The translations under genes and the position numbers were made by a program. Below, one piece after another: positions 8,978 to 16,351 of a DNA stretch of 64,000 nucleotides (within the stretch, counting starts at the first letter, position 1; every line of letters begins with the position of its first letter). This stretch comes from Streptomyces sp. Root1304 (GTDB lineage Bacteria; Actinomycetota; Actinomycetes; Streptomycetales; Streptomycetaceae). The notes beneath the pieces were generated by a model. It did no database searches, had not been told where the DNA came from, and saw nothing but the letters and a program-made list of their open reading frames with translations. Where the stretch lies: contig NZ_LMEP01000028.1 of NCBI RefSeq assembly GCF_001426405.1, forward strand, positions 89,300 through 153,299. The letters are read 5' to 3'.

Positions 8978-10713
8978 GCACCCTCACCACTCCGGCACTG
9001 CGCCACCTGCGTGCTCTCCTGCCCACCCGCGCGGACTTCGCCGCCATGGGCCGCGATCCGCGCCGTGATCTGCTCGCCGGGCTCACGGTGGCCATCGTGG
9101 CCCTGCCCCTCGCGCTCGGCTTCGGCGTCTCCTCCGGCCTCGGCGCGGAGGCCGGGCTCGCCACCGCCGTGGTCGCCGGGGCGCTCGCCGCCCTCTTCGG
9201 CGGCTCCAACCTCCAGGTGTCGGGCCCCACCGGGGCCATGACCGTCGTCCTCGTGCCGATCGTGGCGCGGTACGGGCCGAGCGGTGTCCTCACGGTCGGG
9301 CTGCTCGCGGGACTGATCGTCGTCGGTCTGGCCCTGGCCCGCGCCGGCCGGTACATGGCCTACATCCCCGCCTCCGTCGTGGAGGGCTTCACCCTCGGCA
9401 TCGCCCTGGTGATCGGTCTCCAGCAGGTGCCGAACGCGCTCGGTGTCGCCAAGCCCGAGGGCGACCGCGTCCTCACGGTCACCTGGCGCGCCGTCGAGGC
9501 GTTCGTCGACGCACCGAACTGGACGGCCGTGGGGCTCGCCCTCGGCGTCGCCGCGCTCATGCTGCTCGGGGCCCGGTGGCGGCCCGCCGTTCCCTTCTCC
9601 CTCGTGGCCGTGGTCGTCGCCACGGTCGTGGCGCAGGTGTTCCACCTCGACGCGGCGGCGCCCATCGGCGATCTGCCCGCCGGGCTGCCCGCCCCGTCAC
9701 TCGGCTTCGTCGACCTGTCCGGGATCGGGTCCCTGATGGCCCCGGCCGTCGCGGTCGCCGCGCTCGCCGCGCTGGAGTCCCTGCTCTCCGCGCAGGTCGC
9801 CGACGGCATGACCGTGGGGCAGAAGCACGATCCGGACCGGGAGCTGTTCGGGCAGGGGCTCGCGAACCTGGCCGCCCCGCTGTTCGGCGGTGTCCCGGCG
9901 ACCGGTGCCATCGCCCGTACCGCGGTGAACGTCCGTTCCGGCGCCGGCTCCCGGCTCGCGGCCCTCACCCACGCGGCCGTCCTCGCCGTGATCGTCTTCG
10001 CCGCCGCCCCGCTGGTCTCGAAGATCCCGCTGGCCGCGCTCGCCGGCGTCCTGCTCGCCACCGCCGTCCGCATGGTCGAGGTCGGCTCGCTGCGGGCCAT
10101 GGCGAAGGCCACCCGCTCAGACGCCGTCGTCCTCGGGCTCACCGCCGCGGCCACACTCGCCCTCGACCTCGTCTACGCGGTGATCATCGGCATCGTCGTC
10201 GCCGGGGCGCTCGCCCTGCGCGCCGTGGCCCAGCAGGCCCGGCTCGCCGAGGTCGACTTCCGCCCCGACCTGCCGGGCGAGCACAGCGACGAGGAACACG
10301 CCCTGCTCGCCGAGCACATCGTCGCCTACCGCATCGACGGCCCCCTCTTCTTCGCCGCCGCCCACCGCTTCCTCCTCGAACTCACCGAGGTCGCCGACGT
10401 CCGCGTCATCATCCTGCGCATGTCCCGCGTCACCACCGTCGACGCCACCGGCGCGCTCGTCCTCAAGGACGCCGTCGAGAAGCTGAACCGGCGCGGCATC
10501 GTGGTCATGACCTCCGGGATCCGGCCGGGGCAGCGCCGGGCCCTCGACTCCGTCGGCGCCCTGGACCTGCTGCGGCTCGACGGACGCGAGTACGCCACGA
10601 CGCCCGAGGCGATCGCCGGAGCCCGCGCCCATCTGCGGGAGACGGGGATCCTCGCCGCCGCACCCGGACGGCACACGCCCCCTGTGAGCCCGGCACCTCC
10701 AAGCCCCCTGTAA
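8974..10713 (+). CDS. SulP family anion transporter with C-terminal STAS domain
   Basis: 579 residues. The N-terminal three quarters is a multi-helix SulP core: it includes the motif LQVSGPTGAMTVV (about residue 74) and PASVVEGFTLGIAL. The C-terminus (about 440-555) is a STAS domain with the strand-helix pattern VIILRMSRVTTVDATGA. SulP proteins carry sulfate, bicarbonate, chloride or organic anions; the substrate cannot be read from sequence. Translation starts at GTG 8974 inside the arsR stop codon. The downstream single-STAS protein and the ArsR coupling suggest a regulated anion uptake unit. It is a different subtype from the carbonic anhydrase fusion at 35297. Confidence 0.9.
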   Translation: MSTLTTPALRHLRALLPTRADFAAMGRDPRRDLLAGLTVAIVALPLALGFGVSSGLGAEAGLATAVVAGALAALFGGSNLQVSGPTGAMTVVLVPIVARYGPSGVLTVGLLAGLIVVGLALARAGRYMAYIPASVVEGFTLGIALVIGLQQVPNALGVAKPEGDRVLTVTWRAVEAFVDAPNWTAVGLALGVAALMLLGARWRPAVPFSLVAVVVATVVAQVFHLDAAAPIGDLPAGLPAPSLGFVDLSGIGSLMAPAVAVAALAALESLLSAQVADGMTVGQKHDPDRELFGQGLANLAAPLFGGVPATGAIARTAVNVRSGAGSRLAALTHAAVLAVIVFAAAPLVSKIPLAALAGVLLATAVRMVEVGSLRAMAKATRSDAVVLGLTAAATLALDLVYAVIIGIVVAGALALRAVAQQARLAEVDFRPDLPGEHSDEEHALLAEHIVAYRIDGPLFFAAAHRFLLELTEVADVRVIILRMSRVTTVDATGALVLKDAVEKLNRRGIVVMTSGIRPGQRRALDSVGALDLLRLDGREYATTPEAIAGARAHLRETGILAAAPGRHTPPVSPAPPSPL

Positions 10714-10729
10714 GAACGAAGGCAGCCCG

Positions 10730-11158
10730 TTGACCATCGAATGGCGCTACACGACCCACCCCCATCTGGCCGTGCTCTCCCTCGCGGGGTTCCTCGGCGC
10801 CGACGCGGTCACCCGCTTCGACGGAGCCGTCGGCTGGGTCCTCGCCCGCGGCACCGGGCCGGTCATCCTCGACCTGACCAGCCTGCGGGGCTGGTCGGTC
10901 GGCGGCCAGCTCGCCGTCGCCGAGGCCGCCCGCCGGCTCGCCGCCGACGGCCGCCCGCTCGAACTCGCCGCGATCCCGGCCGACGGTTCCCTCGTCCCGG
11001 CCGGTGACCACCGGCCCATCCCCGTCCACTGCGACCTGCCCACCGCGCTCGCCGCCCACGCGGGCCCCGACGCCCCGGCCGAGGAGCGGCGGGAGTGGCA
11101 GAGCGACGACTGGCCGCTGGCCGTGCGGCGCTCCGAGCCCGTCGCCCGGCAGACCTGA
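10730..11158 (+). CDS. Small stand-alone STAS-like protein
   Basis: 142 residues from a TTG start at 10730 (AAGGCAG upstream), 16 bp after the SulP gene. The pattern of alternating strands and helices, with VILDLTSLRGWSVGGQLAVAEAARRL (helix after a DLT-S-L turn), matches a STAS/anti-anti-sigma fold. The serine in GWS occupies the region of the phosphorylatable serine in anti-sigma antagonists, but the surrounding DSTG motif is absent. It could act with the transporter's own STAS domain. The last 35 residues are polar and probably disordered. Confidence 0.65.
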   Translation: MTIEWRYTTHPHLAVLSLAGFLGADAVTRFDGAVGWVLARGTGPVILDLTSLRGWSVGGQLAVAEAARRLAADGRPLELAAIPADGSLVPAGDHRPIPVHCDLPTALAAHAGPDAPAEERREWQSDDWPLAVRRSEPVARQT

Positions 11159-11164
11159 CCCACC

Positions 11165-11208
11165 GCGGGCGGGGCGTGCGGGCCACGACCCGGACGCGCC
11201 CCGCCCGC
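11165..11208. terminator. Bidirectional terminator, 12-bp stem
   Basis: GCGGGCGGGGCG (11165-11176) pairs perfectly with CGCCCCGCCCGC (11197-11208). It lies between the ends of two convergent units, the STAS gene and the minus-strand small membrane gene. Confidence 0.6.
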
Positions 11209-11210
11209 CG

Positions 11211-11363
11211 CTACTTCGGCGCGTGCTGCCCGACGTAGAACAGCAGCCAGACGAAGCCGGCGAAGAGATGCGTCGCGAACACGTAGACGAAGACCCGCAG
11301 CATCACGCCGCGTTCCTTCCACCGCTCCATGTCGCCGCCGTCGCGCGCTTCACGTCCCTTCAC
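11211..11363 (-). CDS. Small single-pass membrane protein, DUF6126-like
   Basis: A 50-residue protein from a GTG at 11363, 4 bp after the stop of the upstream small gene and preceded by GAGGGG, or 39 residues from the ATG at 11330. A basic N-terminus (MERWKERGVMLR) leads into one hydrophobic helix, VFVYVFATHLFAGFVWLLFYV, ending in GQHAPK. The pattern resembles small Streptomyces proteins labelled DUF6126, from memory. It appears co-transcribed with the 59-residue gene upstream and so probably falls under the operator at 11583. Function unknown. It is too short for ordinary gene finders. Confidence 0.7.
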   Translation of the reverse strand: MKGREARDGGDMERWKERGVMLRVFVYVFATHLFAGFVWLLFYVGQHAPK

Positions 11364-11367
11364 GCCC

Positions 11368-11547
11368 TCACCCCTCGGCCGCCTCGTCCGCCGCGTCGAT
11401 CCCGTGCTTGCGCGCCAGCCGCAGGGCGTCGTCCAGCTCGTCGGCGGCGAGTGAGGCTTCGTACGGGTCCTCGGCTCCGTGCGCCGCCGCGAGGCGCTCC
11501 CGCGCCGCGCGTACGCGTTCCCGCACCGCCTCGACGAACGTGCTCAC
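11368..11547 (-). CDS. Small acidic helical protein of unknown function
   Basis: 59 residues from GTG 11547, which has a good GGGAG site; an upstream in-frame ATG at 11577 has none and sits only 5 bp from the operator arm. The protein is almost entirely helical (VRERVRAARERLAAAHGAEDP then LAADELDDALRLARKHGID). No family recognised. It diverges from the second arsR-like gene, with the perfect inverted repeat at 11583-11606 between them, so the same repressor probably controls both directions. Confidence 0.6.
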   Translation of the reverse strand: MSTFVEAVRERVRAARERLAAAHGAEDPYEASLAADELDDALRLARKHGIDAADEAAEG

Positions 11548-11582
11548 GTCCACTCCCCGTTCCGTCGTCGCCCTCATGTTTA

Positions 11583-11606
11583 GTAATTGCCAATCTTAGC
11601 AATTAC
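11583..11606. promoter_or_regulatory. ArsR-type operator GTAATTGC-N8-GCAATTAC
   Basis: Perfect 8-bp arms (11583-11590 and 11599-11606) with an 8-bp spacer, in a strikingly AT-rich patch for this genome. The inner six bases and the spacing are the same as in the element at 8518-8537. It lies between the divergent small-gene pair and the second arsR-like gene. Confidence 0.7.
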
Positions 11607-11748
11607 CGAGGCCGTCAGGTCGGTGCGAAGGGGCGAGGATGGTCCCCATGGCGAAGAATTCTGGGCGGACGCGATACACGGTCGGGATGCGACGGCGGTC
11701 CTGTGGGGCCGCTGCGGAGATCTCCCGTGCGGGCCGGGGGAGCGCCAG

Positions 11749-12102
11749 GTGAGCGCGCCGCTCTACCAGTTGAAGGCCGAGTTCTTCAAAACGCTCGGGC
11801 ACCCCGTACGCATCCGGGTCCTGGAGCTGCTGAGCGTGCGCGAGCACGCGGTGGCGGAGCTGCTGACCGAGATCGGCGTCGAGCCCGCGCACCTCTCGCA
11901 GCAGCTCGCCGTGCTGCGCCGGTCCAATCTGGTCGTCGCGCGCCGTGAGGGTTCCGGCGTGTACTACTCCCTGCCCGACGCGCGGGTGGCCGCGCTGCTC
12001 GTGGTGGCACGGGAGATCCTCTCCGGCGTCCTGGCCGGACAGGCCGAACTCCTGGCCGACCTGCAGCGGGCCTCCGCACCGGACGCGAACCCGCCCGCCT
12101 GA
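11749..12102 (+). CDS. ArsR family winged-helix repressor, cysteine-free (copy 2)
   Basis: 117 residues from GTG 11749 after GGGGGAG. It closely resembles the protein at 8636 (shared APLYQLKAEFF, LGHPVRIRVLELL and LSQQLAVLRRS blocks) and also has no cysteine. The C-terminal helix lacks the histidines expected of an alpha-5 metal site. Unlike copy 1, it is not followed by a transporter; the next gene is convergent. A 142-bp leader separates it from the operator. It probably arose by duplication and shares the operator type, so cross-regulation is likely. Confidence 0.88.
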   Translation: MSAPLYQLKAEFFKTLGHPVRIRVLELLSVREHAVAELLTEIGVEPAHLSQQLAVLRRSNLVVARREGSGVYYSLPDARVAALLVVAREILSGVLAGQAELLADLQRASAPDANPPA

Positions 12103-12123
12103 CGGGGGCGCGCCCCGGCCGCG

Positions 12124-12777
12124 TCAGGGTCCGGACCAGTCGAAGGTGATGTGCTTGCTGGACCGGCCGTCCCGGCTCCACTCGAATCCGAACGCGTCGG
12201 CCCGGTCCGCCGTCGACCTGCCCCAGGTCGCGGTCTGGCCGGGTCCGGTCTCCGATCCCGGCAGGTTCGTCGACTGGACGCGCGCGCCCTCCGGCGTCGT
12301 GGGTCCGGTCAGGGCCTCGGCGCTCGCCTCGACCCGGCCGGGGACCGAGGCCCGCCAGCCGGAGAGGTCGGCCGCGACCTCCACCTCGACGGGGGCGACG
12401 TCCATGCCCCGCAGCTCGGCGCCGAACATCGCCATCATCTCGGCGGGCCAGCTGCCCGCCTGCCCACCGAAGATCATCTGGAGCGCCTCGCGCTGCGCGT
12501 CGTCGGCCCGCTCGTCGAGGAAGACCGCCCCGTACGCGTCCGAGTGCTCGGCCCACACGTTGCCGACGAAGGACGCGAGGATCAGCACGTTGAGGCCGTC
12601 GAGCGGCACGTCACCGTAGCGCCCCTCGCGGATGTGCCAGGCCAGGACGCCGTCGCAGGCGCCGAAGGTCGGCGGCTGCGCGAAGCTGCAGGGGCACGGC
12701 ACGTTGCACCTGCACGTATCGAACCAGTCCCCGGCGGCGTGCCACTTCGGAACCGTCGCTGCCGTCGTCTCGGACAT
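12124..12777 (-). CDS. DUF1326 domain protein with CxC-x3-CxC motif
   Basis: 217 residues from ATG 12777, with a strong GAGGAGG site. Near the N-terminus it reads WFDTCRCNVPCPCSF (Cys 22, 24, 28, 30), the hallmark of DUF1326, and is followed by the usual C-x-G-V-L-A-W-H-I pattern. The cysteine cluster suggests binding of a soft metal. It is divergent from a DUF2182 membrane protein, a pairing that is common for these two families. Reaction unknown. Confidence 0.85.
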   Translation of the reverse strand: MSETTAATVPKWHAAGDWFDTCRCNVPCPCSFAQPPTFGACDGVLAWHIREGRYGDVPLDGLNVLILASFVGNVWAEHSDAYGAVFLDERADDAQREALQMIFGGQAGSWPAEMMAMFGAELRGMDVAPVEVEVAADLSGWRASVPGRVEASAEALTGPTTPEGARVQSTNLPGSETGPGQTATWGRSTADRADAFGFEWSRDGRSSKHITFDWSGP

Positions 12778-12940
12778 GTCGCCGCCTCCTCGTGACCCCG
12801 TGCCGGACGGCGGTCTGCTGAGGTCGGCGAACCCCCGGGAAGCATCACCGGCACCCGCCCGGTCTCACGGGTCTGTCCCCTCCCATTCTCCCCTCCACCC
12901 CGCGGCATGTCATCCGGCTGCGGGCGCGTCCGGAGCGCCG

Positions 12941-13783
12941 GTGTGCTGTGCTGGAAGGGTGCGCCTCGACCGGAGGGCCTATCCGCCACCCCTGAGGCCG
13001 GCGAACCTGCTGTCGGCGCGGGAGATCGCGCTCGCCTGGCTGCTCATGGTGGTGCTGGCGGTGCTCGGCTGGATCCTGGTCGTCGGCCAGGCCCGGGACA
13101 TGGGCATCGAGCCGGGGACCATGGGCATGGGTGTGCCCCTGTTCCTGCTGTTCTGGCTGGTCATGATGATCGCCATGATGTTCCCGTCGGTGGCACCGGT
13201 GGCCGTCACCTGGGCGCGGGCCATCGGCCGCCGGTCGAGCGGGATGGCCCGGGCGGCCCGTACGACCCAGTTCGTGGGCGGCTACCTGCTGGCCTGGACG
13301 GCCTTCGGTCTCCTCACGTACGGGATCCTCGCCGCGACCGGGGCCCTGGTGCGGGACCATCCCACCGCCGGCCGTTGGATCGGCGCCGGCGTCTTCCTGC
13401 TCGCCGGACTGCAGCAGCTCGGCCCGCTCAAGGACATGTGCCTGCGCCACTGCCAGAGCCCGGTGGGCCAGCTCGTCCGGTACGCCGGCTTCCGCCCCCG
13501 CGCCCGCGACTTCCGGGTCGGACTCCACCACGGCCTGTACTGCGTGGGCTGCTGCTGGGGACTGATGATCGTCCTCGTCCCGCTCGGCGTCATGAACGTC
13601 CTGGCGATGGCGGCGCTGGCCGCGGTGATCTTCGTCGAGAAACTGTGGCGCCTGGGCCCCGTCTTCTCCAGGGCCGTAGGCGTGGCCTTCCTGGCCCTGG
13701 CGGTCCTGGCCCCGTTCCAGACCTGGCTCCTGCCCGGCCTGGAGGCCCCGCAGTCACCCATGACGGAAATGCTCCACCTCTGA
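12941..13783 (+). CDS. DUF2182 predicted metal-binding integral membrane protein
   Basis: 280 residues from GTG 12941 (GGAG upstream), or 274 from GTG 12959. It has about six to seven membrane helices, with Met-rich segments typical of DUF2182 (GTMGMGVPLF and VMMIAMMFPS) and a conserved GLYCVGCCWGLM patch in a late helix. Additional Cys/His (MCLRHCQSPVG) lie in a loop. Methionine and cysteine patches suggest handling of copper or a similar metal. It probably works with the divergent DUF1326 protein. Confidence 0.82.
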   Translation: MCCAGRVRLDRRAYPPPLRPANLLSAREIALAWLLMVVLAVLGWILVVGQARDMGIEPGTMGMGVPLFLLFWLVMMIAMMFPSVAPVAVTWARAIGRRSSGMARAARTTQFVGGYLLAWTAFGLLTYGILAATGALVRDHPTAGRWIGAGVFLLAGLQQLGPLKDMCLRHCQSPVGQLVRYAGFRPRARDFRVGLHHGLYCVGCCWGLMIVLVPLGVMNVLAMAALAAVIFVEKLWRLGPVFSRAVGVAFLALAVLAPFQTWLLPGLEAPQSPMTEMLHL

Positions 13784-13861
13784 CCCGGCCCTGCGGAGGC
13801 GGATCCGACTGCCACCGAGGCGACGAGGCTTCTGCGCCGTCATGTGACACAACGACAGAAA

Positions 13862-13901
13862 CAGGTGAGGCCGGTACTGAATCCAGTACCGGCCTCACCT
13901 G
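13862..13901. terminator. Strong terminator, 18-bp perfect stem
   Basis: Left arm 13862-13879 (ending GGTACTG) and right arm 13884-13901 pair perfectly around a 4-nt loop (aatc). It lies between the convergent DUF2182 gene and the tRNA-Pro gene and can serve both. Confidence 0.8.
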
Positions 13902-13913
13902 CTGTTACGGCTG

Positions 13914-13987
13914 TCGGGGTGGCGGGATTTGAACCCACGACCTCTTCGTCCCGAACGAAGCGCGCTGCCAAGCTGCGCTACACCCCG
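13914..13987 (-). tRNA. tRNA-Pro (anticodon CGG)
   Basis: On the minus strand the sequence starts CGGGGTG and ends CACCCCG plus discriminator A, giving a 7-bp acceptor stem. The anticodon stem CTTCG/CGAAG encloses the loop TTCGGGA, so the anticodon is CGG, reading CCG. The T-arm contains GGTTCAAATCC. The 3' CCA is not encoded. No integrase or duplicated tRNA end was seen beside it. Confidence 0.96.
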
Positions 13988-14025
13988 ATGTCGCTGCTCT
14001 GTTCTTCACGTCGCGGCGACATCGC

Positions 14026-14763
14026 TTACTTTAGCCCACGCGCGCGCTGAGGCGAAATCCGGTATTCGGGGGGTCGCGGGGCGGGGCGGATGCGGTCCAG
14101 GGCGACGATCGCGAGGCCCAGCACGTAGAAGGCCGCGCCGAGGACGACCGCGTTGGTGAGGACGCCGGCGTAGCCGTGGGCGGTGACGTCGAGGAACGGG
14201 TACGTGTAGCGGGTGGGCGCGTCCGGGGAGATCAGTTCGCCGCGTACCAGCGCGAAGGCGAAGTAGAGGCCCGGGGCCGCCAGCCACTGGGCGGCGTGCC
14301 GCCAGTGGAGCGCGCCGGGGGTCGTGAGGAGCAGGAAGTCGATCGCCGTGCCGATCGGGGTCACCGTGTGCAGCAGCTGGTTCGCGACCGCCTTCGCCCC
14401 GGTGAGGCGGGCGATCTCCGCCGCCTGGTCGAACCCGCTCGACGGGTTGTCGAGGACCAGGTGGAAGACCAGGCCGACGACCGTGACGCAGAGCAGCGCC
14501 CCGCCGGTCCACAGCGCCGGGAGCGGCGGGCGGCGGGTCCAGGCGCGGACCGCGCCGCCGCCGAGGACGGCCGCGACCAGGATGTTGGACCAGATCGTGA
14601 AGAAGCTCAGGACGACGAGGACGTCCCCGTACACGCACTCGATGACCAGGCCCGTGAGCGCGGCCAGGGCGATCAGGGCCCGGAACGCCGCCGCGTAGGG
14701 GCGGCGGCGCGCGGGGGGTATGACGGCGGAGGCCGGCACGGCCGCGGTGTGGGGCGTGAACAT
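14026..14763 (-). CDS. Pr6Pr family integral membrane protein
   Basis: 245 residues from ATG 14763, with about six membrane helices. The pattern FFTIWSNILVAAV (about residues 53-65) and the later LLHTVTPIGTAIDFLL match the Pr6Pr membrane protein family. It lies 17 bp after the metallophosphoesterase gene on the same strand, so the two form a small operon. A TACGGT hexamer 6 bp before the ATG could also give a leaderless transcript. The molecular function of the family is unknown. Confidence 0.78.
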   Translation of the reverse strand: MFTPHTAAVPASAVIPPARRRPYAAAFRALIALAALTGLVIECVYGDVLVVLSFFTIWSNILVAAVLGGGAVRAWTRRPPLPALWTGGALLCVTVVGLVFHLVLDNPSSGFDQAAEIARLTGAKAVANQLLHTVTPIGTAIDFLLLTTPGALHWRHAAQWLAAPGLYFAFALVRGELISPDAPTRYTYPFLDVTAHGYAGVLTNAVVLGAAFYVLGLAIVALDRIRPAPRPPEYRISPQRARGLK

Positions 14764-14780
14764 GCCCCCACCGTAGGTGC

Positions 14781-15719
14781 TCAGGCGCGCGCCGTCAGGG
14801 TGAGCAGCGTGACCTCGGGCGGGCAGGCGAAGCGCACCGGGGTGTAGCGGTTGGTGCCGCAGCCCGCCGAGACGTGGAGGTAGGAGGTGCGGTCGCCCAC
14901 CGTGTGCGTGGAGAGGCCCTTCACCCGGTCCGTGTCCAGGTCGCAGTTGGTGACGAGCGCCCCGTAGAAGGGGATGCACAGCTGCCCGCCGTGGGTGTGT
15001 CCGGCGAGGATCAGCTCGTACCCGTCGGTCGTGAACGCGTCGAGCGACCGCAGGTACGGGGCGTGGACCACGCCCACCGTGAAGTCCGCCCCGGCGTCGG
15101 GGCCGCCGGCCACCCGGTCGTACCGGTCCCGCTTGATGTGCGGGTCGTCGAGGCCGGTGAACGCCAGGTCCGCCTGCGGCAGCTTGAGCCGGCCGCGGGT
15201 GTTGGTGAGGTTCACCCAGCCCGCCGCGTCGAAGGCGTCCCGCATGCCCTCCCACGGGTTGTGGACGGCGCCGACGACGGGCTTGTTGCCGTTGAGGCCG
15301 TGCCGGCCCTGCACCTTCTCCTTGAGATAGCGGGCGGGGTTGCGCGGCGTGGGCCCGTAGTAGTCGTTGGAGCCGAAGACGTACACGCCCGGGAACTCCA
15401 TCAGCGGCCCGAGCGCGTCGAGCACCTCCGGCACCGCCTCCGTGTCGGAGAGATTGTCCCCGGTGTTGACGACGAGGTCGGGGCGCAGCCCCGCGAGGGA
15501 CTGGAGCCAGGCCCGCTTCTTGCGCTGACCGCTCACCATGTGGATGTCGGAGACCTGGAGGATCCGCAGGTCGCTCATGCCCGGCGGGAGCACCGGGACG
15601 GTCACGCGGCGGAGCCGGAACGAGCGGGCCTCGAAGCCCGCCGCGTAGACGATTCCGGCGGCGGCCGTCGCCGTGAGGCCTGCCGTGATCTTCAGGGGGA
15701 TGCCGTACCGTGCGCGCAT
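14781..15719 (-). CDS. Metallophosphoesterase, YkuE-like, membrane anchored
   Basis: 312 residues from ATG 15719 with a GGGGGG site; a longer frame upstream lacks support. An N-terminal hydrophobic helix (about 8-27) precedes the calcineurin-like domain. Metal-binding motifs are DIH (DLRILQVSDIH), GDN, GSNDYYG in place of the usual GNH-type motif, and GHTHGGQ near the end. Such proteins hydrolyse phosphoesters, in some cases UDP-linked lipid precursors; the substrate is unknown here. Operon with the downstream Pr6Pr gene. Confidence 0.88.
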   Translation of the reverse strand: MRARYGIPLKITAGLTATAAAGIVYAAGFEARSFRLRRVTVPVLPPGMSDLRILQVSDIHMVSGQRKKRAWLQSLAGLRPDLVVNTGDNLSDTEAVPEVLDALGPLMEFPGVYVFGSNDYYGPTPRNPARYLKEKVQGRHGLNGNKPVVGAVHNPWEGMRDAFDAAGWVNLTNTRGRLKLPQADLAFTGLDDPHIKRDRYDRVAGGPDAGADFTVGVVHAPYLRSLDAFTTDGYELILAGHTHGGQLCIPFYGALVTNCDLDTDRVKGLSTHTVGDRTSYLHVSAGCGTNRYTPVRFACPPEVTLLTLTARA

Positions 15720-15793
15720 CCCCCCATCGTCGCAGACCCGGTGGGCGTAAATGCGCGGGCGGGTGGGGCGGGGCACCTGCCACACTTGACCCC

Positions 15794-16258
15794 ATGACCA
15801 CGCTCAAGGAGAAGCTCAAGGCCGACCTCAACGTCGCGATCAGAGAGCGCGACGAACTGCGCTCCTCGACTCTGCGGCTGACCATCACCGCGATCACCAA
15901 GGAGGAGGTCGCGGGCAAGACGAAGCGCGAACTCTCCGACGACGAGGTGCAGAAGGTGATCGCCAAGGAGGCGAAGAAGCGCCGCGAGGCCGCGGAGGCC
16001 TTCGCGCAGGGCGGTCGCCACGAGTCGGCCGAGCGGGAGAAGGCGGAGGGCGTCCTCCTCGACGCGTACCTGCCGAAGCAGCTCGGTGACGAGGAGCTCG
16101 ACGGGATCGTCGCGGCGGCCGTCGCCGAGGCGAAGGCGGCGGGCGCCGAGGGGCCGCGTGCCATGGGCGCCGTCATGAAGATCGTGAACCCGCAGGTGGC
16201 CGGCCGGGCCGACGGCGGGCGGGTCGCCGCCTCCGTGAAGAAGCTGCTCGCGGGCTGA
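15794..16258 (+). CDS. GatB/YqeY domain-containing protein
   Basis: 154 residues from ATG 15794. The N-terminus MTTLKEKLKADLNVAIRERD and the internal LRLTITAITKEEV and SDDEVQKVIAKEAKKR blocks are the YqeY signature, related to the tail domain of the GatB amidotransferase. Its role, perhaps in tRNA-linked amidation, is not established. There is no ribosome site; CACACT lies 7 bp before the ATG, so the mRNA is probably leaderless. It is divergent from the metallophosphoesterase. Confidence 0.9.
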   Translation: MTTLKEKLKADLNVAIRERDELRSSTLRLTITAITKEEVAGKTKRELSDDEVQKVIAKEAKKRREAAEAFAQGGRHESAEREKAEGVLLDAYLPKQLGDEELDGIVAAAVAEAKAAGAEGPRAMGAVMKIVNPQVAGRADGGRVAASVKKLLAG

Positions 16259-16277
16259 GCCCCACGAGCCGCGTGAA

Positions 16278-16318
16278 CGAGGAAGGGCGCCCCACTCCGA
16301 GTGGGGCGCCCTTCCTCG
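16278..16318. terminator. Bidirectional terminator, 19-bp stem
   Basis: CGAGGAAGGGCGCCCCACT (16278-16296) pairs with its complement at 16300-16318 around a 3-nt loop. It lies between the convergent YqeY-like and penicillin-binding protein genes. Confidence 0.85.
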
Positions 16319-16351
16319 TACGTCCACGTGTCCGTGTCCGTGCCTACCGGG

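Noticed and set aside
12098..12128. CCTGAC/GTCAGG inverted repeat at the end of the second arsR-like gene
   Set aside because: The 6-bp stem spans the stop codon with a long loop and is too weak to call a terminator.
13914..13987. tRNA-Pro as an attachment site for an integrated element
   Set aside because: No integrase, excisionase or repeated tRNA 3' end was found on either side, and flanking genes look chromosomal in codon use.
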